Shown here piece after piece: positions 7,979-17,249 of a stretch of 64,000 nucleotides of DNA. Source of the DNA: Cytobacillus oceanisediminis (GTDB lineage: Bacteria > Bacillota > Bacilli > Bacillales > Cytobacillaceae). The notes beneath the pieces were generated by a model, which did no database searches, was not told the origin of the DNA, and was given only the letters and a program-made list of their open reading frames with translations. The position numbers were made by a program, and so were the translations under genes. The stretch is from NCBI RefSeq assembly GCF_022811925.1, contig NZ_CP065511.1, positions 4,395,501-4,459,500 on the forward strand, written 5' to 3'. Each line of letters begins with the position of its first letter. Position 1 is the first letter of the stretch.

Positions 7979-10309
7979 CTATGGAAGCTGAACGGAAAAG
8001 GTTCCTGAATTTCCTTTAAAAACATAGCTAACCGCTCCTTGCTTGTCGGTTCTCAGAACATGCACATTAAAGTCACTAAGCCTACCCATTACATCATTAT
8101 GAGGATGCCCATACCTGTTGTTTTTGCCTGCAGAAATAACGGCAATCCTCGGCTTAACAGCAGACAGAAATGAATCTGTTGTGGAGGTTTTGCTTCCATG
8201 ATGTGCAATTTTTAAAACATCAATTTTCAAATTAGGATAAGAATTTATAAGCTGACTTTCCCCCTTTTCCTCCAAATCTCCGGTAAACAGCCAGTTTAAG
8301 CCCCCCACTTTGGCAAAAAGGACAATAGAGCCATCATTTTTCCCTGTATACACGTCCCCCAGCCGATCCCCAAATGGAGACAAAACTTGAAATACGGAAT
8401 CTCCTTTTGACCAGCTATCTCCAGCTTTAGTGAATACAATATTGCTTTTTTTTAATTTAGCCTGAACAATCAAATCCTTTTCAGCCTCTGAGATTTCCGC
8501 CCCCTGTGAAAACACAACAGACTTTACCCTCATTTCCCTAATCACAGCAGATGCTCCTCCAATGTGATCCATATCCCCGTGAGTCAAAAAAAACTTATCT
8601 ATTTTATTGATCCCTTTACTTTTCAGAAAAGGCACTACCGTATCCTTACCTGTTTCATAAGGATCGCTTCTCATCCTCCAATCCTCAGTGTCAAACATAA
8701 GCGTGCCACCTGCATCTATCAGATAATTCCCTCTTCCATATGGAAGCTTTATCAGAATGCTGTCACCCTGCCCAACATCTATAAATGTAATTTCACCGGC
8801 AGGAGTATACACATTAGACAAGTAATGAATTAGTATTGCAAGGATTGGAAGCACACCGCTCTTGATAAGAACCTTTTTATTTTTGGACCTTTCCCAGCCG
8901 GCAAAGAATGCGGGAATAAGCATCAGATAGACGATCAGCATAATCAGGGATGGCCTGCCAAGGACAAGGGTCGAGTTAGGAATGGCCGAAAGCAATTCAG
9001 CAATCCAATTTAGAAAACTGATGAGTTTATCAAATACATTGAGCAAGAAATCTGCCTTCCCCCCTGATAACAAATCAAGAATAAAAAGAATCAGCACCCC
9101 TGGCAGGATTATGGAAGAATATAAAGGCACAAAAATCAGATTGGCAATTATGGAAATAATCGATACCTCAAAAAAATGCCACAGAAGAATCGGAATGGCA
9201 GCCATCTGGCAAACAAAAGAAACTGCCAGGATAGCAGCGTATGATTCAGAAAATCTTTTGAGGATGATGGGAGCTGAGAGGATAAGCGATAAGGCGACAG
9301 CAAACGACAGCTGAAACCCGGCATTATAGATGATATAAGGAGAGATAAAAAGGTAGCCAATAAACACAATAGAGATAACATCAGTTAATTGAATAGGGGC
9401 TTTCAGCTTCTTTGCGAGCAAAACCAGAAGCATCATAAACACAGCCCGCAGAACAGATGGTGCTGCCCCTGTCAGGATTGCATATAAAGGCAAAATCAAT
9501 AATAAGATGCTGGTCATTTTTTCTCTGGTGATTCCGGCACGTATACCAGCAAGAAAGAACATCCCAGCAAGCATTCCTACATGAAGGCCGGATATCGCAA
9601 GCAAATGAATAATTCCGATTTTCTGATAAGAAGCAATGGTATCCTGATCAATAAAATCACGATCGCCGAAAACAAGAGCAATAGCCAGTGGAGCTGTCTG
9701 TTCAGGGAATTGGTCCAGGATATAATGAATTCCCGTCTCTCTTATTTTTAAAATGGTTAATGCGGGGCTGCGTTTACGGTAACTGCAATCAGAGAGGTTA
9801 AACTGTTCCAATTCGAGGATCCAAAAGATGCTGTTGTGGTTTAGATATTCCTGATAGCTGAAGGAATTAGGATTGGTGGATGTTGAAGGAGTCTGTAAGG
9901 TGCCATTTACCCGGCATGTCATTCCTGTTCCCAGATGGTCTGCAAGGACCTTTTTTTCTGTTTCGGATTTAATTTTATACCTGGCTGCCAGCTTTTCTTT
10001 TTTATCGGCTAATTCAATTAAGACTGTAAGAAGGTCTCCATCTATTTTTGCAGATTCTTTCATGGTTATTTCGAACTCGCTCTCATTTCCGGCAAGGCTT
10101 GTCCTGTTTTGTTCCGATGCAAATTCATTGCGCATGATTAAGGCAAGGTAAATCATTATCAGAATGGCTGCGTTTTTGGAGGATAAAATATTTCTTTTTA
10201 GGAGGAAAAAAATCAGAAGAGAAAAAACGATAGCAATAGCCGGATGAAAAAAAGATGTCAAATTTCCCAGTAGTGAGGCAGCAGCTGCATAGATCCATCT
10301 GCCTTTCAT
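7979..10309 (-). CDS. comEC: DNA-uptake channel protein ComEC/Rec2
   Basis: A 776-residue polytopic membrane protein, the length of B. subtilis ComEC. Order of domains: short hydrophobic N-terminal segments, an extracellular DUF4131 region (about residues 60-180), the multi-helix Competence domain (about 200-490) containing LLAISGLHVGMLAG, and a C-terminal metallo-beta-lactamase-fold domain from about 500. The last domain shows FIDVGQGDSI, the metal-ligand motif THGDMDHIGG and a later IAHHGSKTSTTDSF. The protein forms the pore for single-stranded DNA during transformation, and the C-terminal domain is the candidate strand-degrading nuclease. It is last in the comEA-comEB-comEC order. No frameshift is seen, so uptake by this route could be intact. 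Confidence 0.97.
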   Translation of the reverse strand: MKGRWIYAAAASLLGNLTSFFHPAIAIVFSLLIFFLLKRNILSSKNAAILIMIYLALIMRNEFASEQNRTSLAGNESEFEITMKESAKIDGDLLTVLIELADKKEKLAARYKIKSETEKKVLADHLGTGMTCRVNGTLQTPSTSTNPNSFSYQEYLNHNSIFWILELEQFNLSDCSYRKRSPALTILKIRETGIHYILDQFPEQTAPLAIALVFGDRDFIDQDTIASYQKIGIIHLLAISGLHVGMLAGMFFLAGIRAGITREKMTSILLLILPLYAILTGAAPSVLRAVFMMLLVLLAKKLKAPIQLTDVISIVFIGYLFISPYIIYNAGFQLSFAVALSLILSAPIILKRFSESYAAILAVSFVCQMAAIPILLWHFFEVSIISIIANLIFVPLYSSIILPGVLILFILDLLSGGKADFLLNVFDKLISFLNWIAELLSAIPNSTLVLGRPSLIMLIVYLMLIPAFFAGWERSKNKKVLIKSGVLPILAILIHYLSNVYTPAGEITFIDVGQGDSILIKLPYGRGNYLIDAGGTLMFDTEDWRMRSDPYETGKDTVVPFLKSKGINKIDKFFLTHGDMDHIGGASAVIREMRVKSVVFSQGAEISEAEKDLIVQAKLKKSNIVFTKAGDSWSKGDSVFQVLSPFGDRLGDVYTGKNDGSIVLFAKVGGLNWLFTGDLEEKGESQLINSYPNLKIDVLKIAHHGSKTSTTDSFLSAVKPRIAVISAGKNNRYGHPHNDVMGRLSDFNVHVLRTDKQGAVSYVFKGNSGTFSVQLP

Positions 10310-10379
10310 ATCATTTGCTCCTTTAATTTTTTGGAAGGAGTAAGACCTTTTTATTTCAGGTGTTACTCCTTCAATGTTT

Positions 10380-10943
10380 TTAATTCTGAAAAAGCTTGTC
10401 CTTTGTTTCTTTATAGCTTTTCACCAAGTCCAGATCTTTTCCGCTTTTTTCAAGCTCATTTATTAATTCTTCAATAAAATCACGTTTTTCTTGTTTGCTG
10501 TCATCAAAGGACACTTTTTCTGCTATTACCTGCACAGTTTTCACTCCAGCCTTCTCAAAGAGTTCAATTCCATAAGGGTGGTTTTTATAATCCTGTGCAT
10601 AATAAACTGTTTTAATGCCTGCCTGTATAATCGCTTTGCAGCATTGGAGGCATGGAAAATGGGTTACATATAATTCTGCATCACTTGTAGGTACCCCAAA
10701 TTTTGCACACTGTAAAATCGCATTCATTTCCGCATGAATGGTTCTGACACAATGGTTATCAATAACATAGCAGCCTTCATCAATACAATGTACACCGCCG
10801 GCAATCGATCCATTATAGCCGCCGGCAATGATTCTCTTATCCCTTACAATGGTTGCCCCTACCGCAAGCCTTGTACATGTGCTCCTCAAAGCAAGCAAAT
10901 GGCTTTGTGCCATAAAATATTGGTTCCAGGAAATCCGATCCAT
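10380..10943 (-). CDS. comEB: dCMP deaminase family protein ComEB
   Basis: A 187-residue zinc deaminase. The zinc-binding histidine and catalytic glutamate lie in TIHAEMNAI (about residues 69-77), and the two cysteine ligands in PCLQCCKAI (about 98-106). The family converts dCMP to dUMP for thymidylate supply. The gene sits in the comE operon, although in B. subtilis it is not required for DNA uptake. The ATG at 10943 is preceded by AGGGGAGAGA. Spacing to comEC is about 70 bases and to comEA about 114 bases, without an evident terminator, so a single transcript is likely. Confidence 0.95.
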   Translation of the reverse strand: MDRISWNQYFMAQSHLLALRSTCTRLAVGATIVRDKRIIAGGYNGSIAGGVHCIDEGCYVIDNHCVRTIHAEMNAILQCAKFGVPTSDAELYVTHFPCLQCCKAIIQAGIKTVYYAQDYKNHPYGIELFEKAGVKTVQVIAEKVSFDDSKQEKRDFIEELINELEKSGKDLDLVKSYKETKDKLFQN

Positions 10944-11057
10944 CTTGCAGTCTCTCCCCTTCCGTCTTTTTCACAGGCGTGTATGCCCCGAATTCAAGCA
11001 TAGCTTTTTCTCTCAATAAGTGTAAGCCTCAAGCTCATGAAGGTCAATGGAATGAAA

Positions 11058-11699
11058 TTATTTTACACTAATATGTTCTTTAAGTTTTTCAAAGGTTTTC
11101 TCTCCTATCCCTGATATTAATTTCAAATCCGCAATATCCTTAAAGGATCCATTTGTCTCGCGGTGTTCAATTATGGCTGCGGCCTTAGACGGGCCGATAC
11201 CAGGCAATGTCTGCAATTCCGATTCATCGGCTTGGTTTAAATTTATCTTTCCGTTATCTTGCTGTCCCCTCGCCTCGAAATTTCCACCCGCTGTGGCCTC
11301 CTCGAGAACTTCTCCCTTTTCCGGAACATATATGACCATCTCATCCGTAATATTGAGGGCAAAATTGATTTTAGTGCCATCTGCTTTTTCCGTCAGTCCG
11401 CCTGCTTTTTCCAGCAGGTCGATTACCCTGTCACCTTCTGCCGCTTCGTACACTCCCGGCTTTTGTACAGCACCTTTAATATCTGCCTTCATTGGCTGCG
11501 GCATCTGTCCAGCCGGTCCATCACCTTCTGTTTCTATTTCTTTATCACCATCTTCATTTTCATTTAATAGAACTGGCTGTTCAATCTCAGGAAATACTTC
11601 ATTCTCTTGAACAGGCATGAAAAAATAATAGAGGAAGGCAGCCATTGCAATCGCGGCTCCTGCAAAGTAAATTTTATGTGTTTTTATCCATTCGGGCAT
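11058..11699 (-). CDS. comEA: Competence DNA receptor ComEA
   Basis: A 213-residue membrane-anchored DNA-binding protein. A single N-terminal transmembrane segment (about residues 9-30, YFAGAAIAMAAFLYYFFMP) is followed by an acidic linker and an SLBB-like domain (ADIKGAVQKPGVYEAAEGDR, about 70-130). The C-terminal pair of helix-hairpin-helix motifs contains LNQADESELQTLPGIG. It binds incoming double-stranded DNA at the cell surface and hands it to ComEC. I chose ATG 11699, not the in-frame codon at 11789, because the shorter form begins right before the membrane segment, has AAAGGA upstream, and leaves room for the comER leader. Confidence 0.95.
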   Translation of the reverse strand: MPEWIKTHKIYFAGAAIAMAAFLYYFFMPVQENEVFPEIEQPVLLNENEDGDKEIETEGDGPAGQMPQPMKADIKGAVQKPGVYEAAEGDRVIDLLEKAGGLTEKADGTKINFALNITDEMVIYVPEKGEVLEEATAGGNFEARGQQDNGKINLNQADESELQTLPGIGPSKAAAIIEHRETNGSFKDIADLKLISGIGEKTFEKLKEHISVK

Positions 11700-11788
11700 T
11701 AAGGGTCGATCCTTTCTTTTTGGAATAAATGTTTTTTTGATACATATCGTTATATGAGAGAGCTTGCTTTTGAAGGAGGGATGAAGCA

Positions 11789-12613
11789 ATGAAAATCGGA
11801 ATTATTGGCACAGGTAACATGGGGAGGATACTGACCGAGGCTTTCCTCGATGGAGGAACCGTTTCCCCATCCTCCATGACGATTACCAATCGGACAGCGG
11901 CAAAAGCGATGGAAATAAAGGAAACTCATCAGGATATTACTGTTGTAAATAATGCAAGAGAGGCTGCACTTCGATCTTCGCTTATCTTTATTTGTGTAAA
12001 GCCTCATGATGTGTATAATGTCGTTCAGGATATTTTGCCGTTCCTGTCAAAAGATAAATGTGTAGTTTCAATAACCAGCCCTATTAGTGTAAAACAGCTT
12101 GAATCTATTCTGCCTTGTTCAGCAGCCAGGGCGATTCCAAGCATAACAAATCGGGCCTTATCAGGGGTTTCGCTATTATCATTCGGTGAACAGTGCAGCG
12201 AGAAATGGAAAGGGATACTTAATAAGCTTTTTGAAAGCATCTCCACGCCTGTCTTTATCGAGGAAAACATTACCCGGGTTTCTTCGGATATTGTCAGCTG
12301 CGGACCTGCCTTTTTCAGCTATTTGACGCAGCGGTTCATCAATGCGGCAGTTGCAGAAACGGAGATTGATAAAGAAACAGCTACAAAGCTTGCAGGAGAG
12401 ATGCTGATCGGACTTGGGGATTTACTGAAAAAGGGTTTTTATACATTGCCGACATTACAGGAGAAGGTATGCGTCAAAGGAGGAATTACAGGAGAGGGAA
12501 TTAAAATTCTTGAAAGCGAGCTTGGTACAATATTTGAGCACTTATTCCAGGCAACACATTCTAAGTATGACGAAGATCTTGTTGAGGTAAAAAAACAGTA
12601 CTCTCTCCATTAG
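11789..12613 (+). CDS. comER: ComER, pyrroline-5-carboxylate reductase-like protein
   Basis: A 274-residue NAD(P)-binding protein of the ProC fold. The dinucleotide-binding turn is IGTGNMG (residues 5-11), followed by a NADP-type region (TNRTAAKAM) and a C-terminal helical dimerisation domain. It is divergent from comEA with 89 bases between starts, as in B. subtilis. ComER is not needed for transformation; in some bacilli it has been linked to sporulation and biofilm control through Spo0A, which I mention as literature knowledge only. Start ATG 11789 has AAGGAGGG 10 bases upstream; a nearby ATG at 11781 is out of frame. A strong terminator follows. Confidence 0.93.
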   Translation: MKIGIIGTGNMGRILTEAFLDGGTVSPSSMTITNRTAAKAMEIKETHQDITVVNNAREAALRSSLIFICVKPHDVYNVVQDILPFLSKDKCVVSITSPISVKQLESILPCSAARAIPSITNRALSGVSLLSFGEQCSEKWKGILNKLFESISTPVFIEENITRVSSDIVSCGPAFFSYLTQRFINAAVAETEIDKETATKLAGEMLIGLGDLLKKGFYTLPTLQEKVCVKGGITGEGIKILESELGTIFEHLFQATHSKYDEDLVEVKKQYSLH

Positions 12614-12650
12614 CTATTCGATGTTAATGGAAATAATCCTTCTTTTTTCT

Positions 12651-12692
12651 AAAAAAAGCAGCCGGATTGCTTCAGTCAATCCGGCTGTTTTA
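12651..12692. terminator. Bidirectional terminator between comER and yqeM
   Basis: CAGCCGGATTG-(7-base loop)-CAATCCGGCTG at 12659-12687 is flanked by an A run on the left and TTTTATATA on the right. It ends comER on the plus strand and the yqeG-to-yqeM operon on the minus strand. Confidence 0.9.
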
Positions 12693-12696
12693 TATA

Positions 12697-13446
12697 TTAG
12701 TTCCTTTTCTTTGCAATAAAAATGATTCGTTCAGCCTGACTGCCTGGAGGGCCCTCTTCAAAATCTGCTGAAATGTCAAGCAGTTCAAATCCGCATTCCC
12801 TAAGCCAGCTTTCATATTGATCAATAGGATAAGTGCGCTGGAAGTGAAGCTCGTCATAGCGGTCATACTTTCCGGTTTCGTCTTCCAGGACAAAAAATGA
12901 AAGATCATGCTCGACAGAATTAGGGTATTCACCCTGATAGCTGTGCCAGATATATGAAATTTCCTCATCATTTTCAGCAAATGTCTGGTTCATAAATATC
13001 TGCATGATTTTATAAATGGAGTGGACATCAAATATAAAAAGACCATCACTTTTCAAATGGGTGTGGACCCGCATGAAGGTGTCTTTCACCTCTGATTCCG
13101 TCTCCAGATAATTCAAAGAATCACAAAAAATGCCAATAATATCAAATTCGCTGAATCCTTCAAGTTCTGCCATGTTCTGCAGGTAAAAGGGGATTTGCAG
13201 ACCGTTCTGTTCCGCCTTTGCCTGTGCTACAGCCAGCATATCCTCTGATAAGTCCACACCAGTAACCTCATAACCCTGTTTACTTAGCCTTATGGAAAGC
13301 TGCCCGGTGCCGCAGGCAAGGTCCAGCAGTTTTTTGCCGGGAACATTAAATTCCGCATGCTTTTCATTGACCAATTTAATCCAGCTGTCATAAGGGACAT
13401 CTTCCATCAGCCTGTCATAGAGATAAGCGAACTTTCCGTAGCTCAT
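12697..13446 (-). CDS. yqeM: Class I SAM-dependent methyltransferase YqeM
   Basis: A 249-residue Rossmann-fold methyltransferase. Motif I is LDLACGTGQLSIRL (about residues 40-53), motif II contains VTGVDLSEDML and motif III IIGIFCDSLNYL. The substrate is not known. It is the last gene of the long operon that starts with yqeG; its ATG overlaps the end of rsfS by 4 bases, so translational coupling is likely. Position, length and the N-terminal MSYGKFAYLYDRLM match B. subtilis YqeM. Confidence 0.9.
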   Translation of the reverse strand: MSYGKFAYLYDRLMEDVPYDSWIKLVNEKHAEFNVPGKKLLDLACGTGQLSIRLSKQGYEVTGVDLSEDMLAVAQAKAEQNGLQIPFYLQNMAELEGFSEFDIIGIFCDSLNYLETESEVKDTFMRVHTHLKSDGLFIFDVHSIYKIMQIFMNQTFAENDEEISYIWHSYQGEYPNSVEHDLSFFVLEDETGKYDRYDELHFQRTYPIDQYESWLRECGFELLDISADFEEGPPGSQAERIIFIAKKRN

Positions 13447-13799
13447 TGGTTAAGCATGCCCTGAACGTTCTCGACCGGCGCATCGCCCCAAAGTCTTTCC
13501 AGATTATAGTAGCTTCTTTCATCCTTATGGAAAATATGAGCAACTATATCACCCATATCAACTAGAATCCACCTTGCTTCATCAAAACCTTCCATTCTTT
13601 TAACAGTAAACCCATGTTCTTCAGATTTTTCTTTCATTTCCCGAGCAATGGCCTGCACTTGTTTATCAGAGTTACCGTGGCAAATTACAAAGTAATCTGA
13701 AATCAGGGAAATGCCTTTCATATTAAGTACCGTTATATCTTCTGCCCGTTTATCATCCGCTGCTTTAACTGCCGTCATCAGCAATGTATTTTCATTCAT
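13443..13799 (-). CDS. rsfS: Ribosomal silencing factor RsfS
   Basis: A 118-residue protein of the Iojap/RsfS (DUF143) family. The family core VLNMKGISLISDYFVICHG (about residues 24-42) and the C-terminal MGDIVAHIFHKDERSYYNLE block are present. It binds L14 of the 50S subunit and blocks joining with the 30S subunit when nutrients are short. It sits 4 bases after yqeK and overlaps yqeM, within an operon rich in ribosome-assembly genes. Confidence 0.95.
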   Translation of the reverse strand: MNENTLLMTAVKAADDKRAEDITVLNMKGISLISDYFVICHGNSDKQVQAIAREMKEKSEEHGFTVKRMEGFDEARWILVDMGDIVAHIFHKDERSYYNLERLWGDAPVENVQGMLNQ

Positions 13800-13803
13800 C
13801 TAA

Positions 13804-14370
13804 TCAATCCTCCTTATTCATTACAAGGTCATTATAAGTTTGGAAGGACGCTGGAAAAACCGGCTGCCCTTTTTTCATTAAAAACATGATGGTATTTTGG
13901 ACAGCCTTGATTAAAGCCTTGTCCAGATTCGTCTGCGCTAAATCACGAACTTCATCAACACCCGGAAAATGCCTTCCAGGTTCAATATAATCCGCTAGAT
14001 AAATGATCTTTTCAAGAAGTGCCATTCCCGGCCTGCCGGAAGTATGGTACCGTATAGCATCCAAGACCTCTTTATCATTAATTCCCGCTTCTTTCTCAGT
14101 CAGAAAAGCACCGACAGGAGCATGCCAAAGTTCACTATTGTACTCCAGAAGCTCACTTGGCATTCCTTCCTTAATGATAATTTCCCTCATTTCTTCCTTA
14201 GGACGGAACTTAGCATAATCATGAAAAATGGCCGCCAGTTCCGCTTTCTTTTTATCAGCACCATATTCCGCTGCGAGGTTAATGGCTGTTTCCATCACTC
14301 CTACTGTATGAAGGTAGCGATGTTCAGTCAGCTGTTCCTTTACGATTGAAAGAGCCTGTTCACGATTCAT
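13804..14370 (-). CDS. yqeK: HD-domain dinucleoside tetraphosphatase YqeK
   Basis: A 188-residue HD-domain metal hydrolase. The HD motif is visible in AIFHDYAKF (about residues 47-55), with a further histidine in the LWHAPVGA block and in [11 protein letters not shown]. Family members hydrolyse diadenosine tetraphosphate symmetrically to ADP and use iron. The start ATG 14370 overlaps the end of nadD by 11 bases. The nadD-yqeK pairing is typical of Firmicutes. Confidence 0.93.
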   Translation of the reverse strand: MNREQALSIVKEQLTEHRYLHTVGVMETAINLAAEYGADKKKAELAAIFHDYAKFRPKEEMREIIIKEGMPSELLEYNSELWHAPVGAFLTEKEAGINDKEVLDAIRYHTSGRPGMALLEKIIYLADYIEPGRHFPGVDEVRDLAQTNLDKALIKAVQNTIMFLMKKGQPVFPASFQTYNDLVMNKED

Positions 14371-14929
14371 ATAAATGATTCTCCTTTATATAACTCCTTA
14401 TAGCATCCGGTACCAGATAGCGAATAGTTCCGCCTTCCTTTACACGGCTTCTGATCATACTGGAGGATATCCCCATTTCCGGCACGTCAGCATAAAGAAT
14501 CGGATACGGAGTCTGCAAATTGTAAGATGGCCGCCTCACTCCTATAAAGGTAATCAATTCAAGAAGTTTGTCAATGTTATGCCACTTGGGCAGATACTCA
14601 ACCATGTCAGCTCCAATAATAAAATAAAATTGCGTTTGAGGATAGTTTTCCTTCAAAATCCTGATTGTATCGTAGGTAAATGAAGGACCTTCGCGCTCCA
14701 GCTCAATCAATTCCAATTTAAAGCCGGGATGACTATGCAATGCCAGTTTCAGCATTTCTGTACGATCACTGCTGCTGACATTATCAGACCTCTTTTTATG
14801 GGGAGGTTCATGGTTCGGCATAAACCAGACTTCATCCAAACCATGGGAAGACATTACCTCATTCGCGATGATGAGATGGCCTAAATGAGGCGGATTAAAG
14901 GTCCCTCCGAGTATGCCTACTTTTTCCAT
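14360..14929 (-). CDS. nadD: Nicotinate-nucleotide adenylyltransferase
   Basis: A 189-residue nucleotidyltransferase. The ATP-binding motif [12 protein letters not shown] (residues 8-19) and the C-terminal [10 protein letters not shown] block place it in NadD. It converts nicotinate mononucleotide and ATP to deamido-NAD, an essential step in NAD synthesis. It follows yhbY by 39 bases and overlaps yqeK. The length equals that of B. subtilis NadD. Confidence 0.97.
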   Translation of the reverse strand: MEKVGILGGTFNPPHLGHLIIANEVMSSHGLDEVWFMPNHEPPHKKRSDNVSSSDRTEMLKLALHSHPGFKLELIELEREGPSFTYDTIRILKENYPQTQFYFIIGADMVEYLPKWHNIDKLLELITFIGVRRPSYNLQTPYPILYADVPEMGISSSMIRSRVKEGGTIRYLVPDAIRSYIKENHLYES

Positions 14930-14968
14930 TTACACTCCTCCATACATCCAGTTTTACACTTAAAAAAC

Positions 14969-15259
14969 TTACGGCAATTCGATTTGTTTGTTTTCTTTCG
15001 ATTCTTTATATAAAACAATTATATTTCCGATGATTTGTACAACATCAGCCTTTGCGCCTTTTGACAGCTGCTGCGCCACCGTATCCCTGTCTTCTTCACA
15101 GTTTTGAAGGATTGAAACCTTTAATAATTCACGGACTTCCAGTGCTTCTCCTACTTGCTTAATCATATTTTCATTTACCCCGCCCTTTCCCACTTGGAAA
15201 ATCGGGTTTAAATGATGGGCTTTTGATCGTAAAAAACGTTTTTGCTTTCCTGTTAGCAT
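14969..15259 (-). CDS. yhbY: YhbY-type ribosome assembly RNA-binding protein (YqeI)
   Basis: A 96-residue CRS1/YhbY (CRM) domain protein. It begins MLTGKQKRFLRSKAHHLNPI, the family hallmark, and contains the GKGGVNENM loop (about residues 24-32). Such proteins bind pre-50S RNA. The gene overlaps the end of aroE by 7 bases, so it is coupled to the operon. Confidence 0.95.
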   Translation of the reverse strand: MLTGKQKRFLRSKAHHLNPIFQVGKGGVNENMIKQVGEALEVRELLKVSILQNCEEDRDTVAQQLSKGAKADVVQIIGNIIVLYKESKENKQIELP

Positions 15260-16092
15260 GATAAACCTCCCAGCTGATTTAAAACTTTATGTCTCATTCT
15301 TTCAATGTCAGGTCCAATGCCAGTCCACATCTCAAAAGCAAGTGCTCCCTGATATACAAACATGTCAATACCATTTTGAATTCCCGCACCCTTTGCAGCA
15401 GCTTCCATCAGAAGCCTTGTTTCAAGAGGATTGTATATGATATCACTGACAAAGGCTTCAGGCTTTAGCTTATGTACTGTAAGCGGGCTTTGGCCAATTT
15501 CCGGATGCATCCCTATCGATGTAGTCTGAACAATAAGATCGTATGTCTCCAGGCTTTCCTCTGCGTCCTGTCTGTTCAGCACCCGCGCAGGAACCCGAAA
15601 TGGGCAATCATTTAAAATTTGTTCTGCCCTTTGTGGAGTCCGATTGCAAATGTCCAGAAGCTCAGGACCTTCTTTGGCAATTGTAAAATAAATTGCTCTC
15701 GCAGCTCCGCCTGCTCCCACTATGAGCACTTTTTTATCTTTAATTGATTGTTTTTGATTCAGCAGGCCTTTTACATACCCGCTCCCATCCGTGTTATAGC
15801 CTATTAACTTTCCATCCTGATTAACTACTGTATTAACTGCTCCAATAGCCTCTGCCAGGGGGTCCAGTTCATCTAAAAGAGGGATGATAGCCTCCTTATG
15901 CGGTACTGTAACATTAAATCCCGCAATGCCCATTGCCCTGAATCCTTTAATAGAATCCGACAGATTTTCCCTGGATATATGGAATGGCTGATAATGTGCA
16001 TCAATACTGTAAGCGTTAAATAAATCATTGTGCATAGCAGGGGACATGGAATGGGAAATCGGATCCCCAATCACCCCAAACAGCTTTTTCAA
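15253..16092 (-). CDS. aroE: Shikimate dehydrogenase
   Basis: A 279-residue NADP-dependent enzyme that reduces 3-dehydroshikimate to shikimate on the aromatic amino acid pathway. The substrate-binding SHSMSPAMHN (about residues 13-22), catalytic lysine block NVTVPHKEA (about 60-68), and the nucleotide loop VGAGGAARAI (about 125-134) followed by NRT are all present. The start is TTG at 16092 with AAGGGGTGAG upstream. It is embedded between yqeH and yhbY in the operon, as in B. subtilis. Confidence 0.97.
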   Translation of the reverse strand: MKKLFGVIGDPISHSMSPAMHNDLFNAYSIDAHYQPFHISRENLSDSIKGFRAMGIAGFNVTVPHKEAIIPLLDELDPLAEAIGAVNTVVNQDGKLIGYNTDGSGYVKGLLNQKQSIKDKKVLIVGAGGAARAIYFTIAKEGPELLDICNRTPQRAEQILNDCPFRVPARVLNRQDAEESLETYDLIVQTTSIGMHPEIGQSPLTVHKLKPEAFVSDIIYNPLETRLLMEAAAKGAGIQNGIDMFVYQGALAFEMWTGIGPDIERMRHKVLNQLGGLSC

Positions 16093-16139
16093 AATTTCTC
16101 ACCCCTTTTGAAAAGCGTAAGCAGCTCCAGGTTCACAGC

Positions 16140-17246
16140 CTAAATTAAAGACTTCCTTATCATGGCATGTACTCCTTTAGGAACATAAACAGCTACTTTG
16201 GCCCCGCCTTCATTTACTGTAATCCAGCCAAGTCCTGAAAATACTATATCTGTTTTCGGTTCTTTTATTGTGAATTCATGTTTCACAAGCTCCGGGAAGG
16301 TTTCCATCTGTTCTTCTCTTGGAGGTGTGAGCATCTCTCCCGCATGATTCCGATATAGCTCATCGGCTTTTTCTGATTTGGTGCGGTGAATAGTTAGTTC
16401 ATTGGAGAAATGGCAAACAAATGAACGTCGGCCCCCAGCAATGTAATCGAATCTTGCCAGTCCGCCAAAGAACAGAGTCTGCCCTTCATTCAGCTGGTAA
16501 ACCTTAGGCTTTATCTCCTTTTTAGGTGTTATAACCTTTAAATCCCTTTTATCTACATAATGGGCCATTTGATGATGGTTTATTATACCCGGAGTATCTA
16601 CTAAAGCTTTTCCATCAGATAAAGGTATTTCGATAATATCAAGAGTTGTGCCCGGGAAGTGGGAAGTTGTGATGACATCGCCCTCACCTGTTACTTCCTT
16701 TAATATACGATTGATGAATGTGGATTTACCTACATTTGTACATCCTACTACATACACGTCTTTTCCTTCCCGATAATGGTCGATAGCTGCTGCAATCTCG
16801 TTAATGGAGTACCCTTTCGCAGCACTTGCCAGATATACTTCTTCCGGTTTCAACCCCAGCTGTTTTGATTCCTGCTTCATCCAGTTAATCAACTTGTTTG
16901 TTTTCACCGACTTTGGAAGAAGGTCAACTTTGTTACCGACAAGCAGAATTTTATTGCTGCCTACAAAACGGTGAAGCCCCGGAAGCCAGCTCCCGTTAAA
17001 ATCAAAGATGTCCACAATCTTCACGATGAGTGAATCACTTTGTCCAATTTCATTCAGGATCTTCAGAAAATCATCATCAGTCAAGCTTACATCCTGAACT
17101 TCATTATAATGTTTCAGCCTAAAACAGCGCTGGCAAATAATCGTTTCCTTCTGCAGAGCTGATTGAGGAGCATAGCCCAACTCTTCAGGATTTTCTGTTT
17201 GAACTTTAACTCCACAGCCTATGCAAACAAATTGCTCTTCACTCAC
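16140..17246 (-). CDS. yqeH: Ribosome biogenesis GTPase YqeH
   Basis: A 368-residue circularly permuted GTPase. An N-terminal zinc finger (CIGC at 8-11 and CQRC near 38-41) precedes the GTPase domain. There the G4 motif NKVDLLP comes before the P-loop GCTNVGKST and the G3 motif DTPG, which is the permuted order typical of YqeH. It is required for 30S subunit assembly. The GTG start at 17246 has GGGAGG 8 bases upstream and lies 3 bases after yqeG. Confidence 0.96.
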   Translation of the reverse strand: MSEEQFVCIGCGVKVQTENPEELGYAPQSALQKETIICQRCFRLKHYNEVQDVSLTDDDFLKILNEIGQSDSLIVKIVDIFDFNGSWLPGLHRFVGSNKILLVGNKVDLLPKSVKTNKLINWMKQESKQLGLKPEEVYLASAAKGYSINEIAAAIDHYREGKDVYVVGCTNVGKSTFINRILKEVTGEGDVITTSHFPGTTLDIIEIPLSDGKALVDTPGIINHHQMAHYVDKRDLKVITPKKEIKPKVYQLNEGQTLFFGGLARFDYIAGGRRSFVCHFSNELTIHRTKSEKADELYRNHAGEMLTPPREEQMETFPELVKHEFTIKEPKTDIVFSGLGWITVNEGGAKVAVYVPKGVHAMIRKSLI

Positions 17247-17249
17247 TTA

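Noticed and set aside
11700..11788. Possible ComK box in the comEA-comER divergent region
   Set aside because: A/T runs are present (TTTTTGGAATAAATGTTTTTTT), but the AAAA-N5-TTTT pairs do not occur at the required spacing.
11700..11789. 30-codon N-terminal extension of ComEA
   Set aside because: It would place a basic segment before the membrane anchor, has no binding site and fully overlaps the comER leader.
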